64,000 bases of DNA from an uncultured Winogradskyella sp. (GTDB lineage: Bacteria > Bacteroidota > Bacteroidia > Flavobacteriales > Flavobacteriaceae): contig NZ_CANMIW010000001.1 of assembly GCF_947498005.1 (NCBI RefSeq), positions 558,001 to 622,000 of the forward strand, read 5' to 3'. Each line of letters starts with the position of its first letter. Position 1 is the stretch's first letter. Shown here in pieces: positions 63,426-64,000 of the stretch. A program made the translations under genes and the position numbers. The notes beneath the pieces are model-generated. The model saw nothing but the letters and a program-made list of their open reading frames with translations, was not told the origin of the DNA and ran no database searches.

Positions 63426-64000
63426 TTATACCTTTAGAATATAAGATGTAAGAATAAATAATTTGTGTTCAGTATTAATGTTTAAAGCTTCAAATCGATA
63501 TTCAAAACCAAATTGAAATTTAGACTTTTTTGATAGAAGCCAACCCATTTGGTATGTAGCTCTATGATCTAATTCTGGTTTTAATTTAGAACTTGTACTA
63601 AGTAATCCTTCCATTGATGCTACCAGATAAGGCTCTCCAATATCTAGTTTTTCACCATTTAGCGGAAAATCTATAGCAAAACGGTAACGCGTGCGCAAAA
63701 TAGTAAGGTCTTTAAGAAAGCGTTGCTCAGTTCTAAATCTGTGGCCAAAACGAATAGCATTCTTTTTTTTGGTATAATTAAATTGTTGTACCAATCTAAG
63801 TTCGTCGCTTCCTTCATCTATAGATTCTCTTATTCTATATTGTATACCTAAGCTAAGACTGTGGTTATAATCTAAGGCAAGCGTAGAAAAATGAACTAAA
63901 TCTATTTGTCTATTTATAAAACTGAAGGACTCATCTTGATACAAATAATAACGACTTTTAATGGCAAAATTAGTCTTATATGTGCTATTAACTTTGTGGT
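63426..64000 (-). CDS. DUF2490-like outer-membrane protein (cut by window edge)
   Basis: The minus-strand frame is open from the stop at 63426 to the window edge at 64000, so the start lies outside. About 190 residues are visible, with alternating beta-strand pattern: RYRIRESIDEGSDELRLVQQ, AIRFGHRFRTEQRF, ILRTRYRFAIDFPL and FQFGFEYRFEAL. The H/E-rich RFRTEQRF motif fits DUF2490 barrels. Function unknown. Confidence 0.72.
   Translation of the reverse strand, partial: HKVNSTYKTNFAIKSRYYLYQDESFSFINRQIDLVHFSTLALDYNHSLSLGIQYRIRESIDEGSDELRLVQQFNYTKKKNAIRFGHRFRTEQRFLKDLTILRTRYRFAIDFPLNGEKLDIGEPYLVASMEGLLSTSSKLKPELDHRATYQMGWLLSKKSKFQFGFEYRFEALNINTEHKLFILTSYILKV

Overview
The window is AT-rich chromosomal DNA of a marine member of the Flavobacteriaceae (Bacteroidota). 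The evidence is SusC/SusD pairs, type IX secretion (T9SS) sorting tails, promoters of the Bacteroidota form TTTG-N19-TAnnTTTG, almost no Shine-Dalgarno sequences, a split MetH, and a NrdB carrying an ATP-cone. I saw no tRNA, rRNA, CRISPR array or insertion sequence.

Bases 1-31120 form a large alginate utilisation locus. It enters from the left with the end of a PL6 lyase, then a PL7 lipoprotein, an NRAMP-fold transporter lacking the usual metal motifs, a ManA-like isomerase, an SDR fructuronate reductase (UxuB type) and UxuA. Next come PL17 oligoalginate lyase with KdgF; SusC1/SusD1; SusC2/SusD2 with a PKD surface lipoprotein and a secreted PL7 with a 12-lysine linker; a FadR-type GntR regulator with a hexuronate MFS transporter and a DEH reductase; and a LacI regulator divergent from kdgK, a PPi-type phosphofructokinase, eda and a half-length LacI. 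The block ends with a divergent pair: a T9SS-sorted jelly-roll lyase and a T9SS protein sharing a domain with the PKD lipoprotein. Together they depolymerise alginate outside the cell, import oligomers, cut them to monomers, linearise and reduce DEH to KDG, and cleave KDPG to pyruvate and glyceraldehyde-3-phosphate.

Regulation is visible. Four promoters (before PL17, SusC1, SusC2 and the T9SS protein) carry tandem TTGGTAAACCAA-type palindromes phased at 13 bp, and the first palindrome overlaps the -7 box. They fit the local FadR/GntR repressor. A different operator, a perfect 30-bp palindrome, sits between lacI and kdgK.

Bases 31200-38350 hold an EamA exporter and a minus-strand methionine operon, metZ-metH(N)-metH(C)-metF, behind a SAM-I riboswitch and sprinkled with small palindromic repeats.

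Bases 38350-64000 are mostly ordinary chromosome: HupE/UreJ-like protein, dCMP deaminase, S41 protease, a small flavoprotein, a TPR-CHAT membrane protein convergent with an ELWxTDGT T9SS protein, an ECF sigma/anti-sigma pair, MarC, DUF3109, DUF4412, a LytS/LytTR two-component system with 21-bp-phased direct repeats upstream, class I ribonucleotide reductase with the ATP-cone on NrdB, a DUF6503-like protein, two zinc-ribbon membrane proteins (one a CPBP protease), an OmpA lipoprotein, a PiT/PhoU phosphate transporter, and a DUF2490-like protein cut by the right edge.
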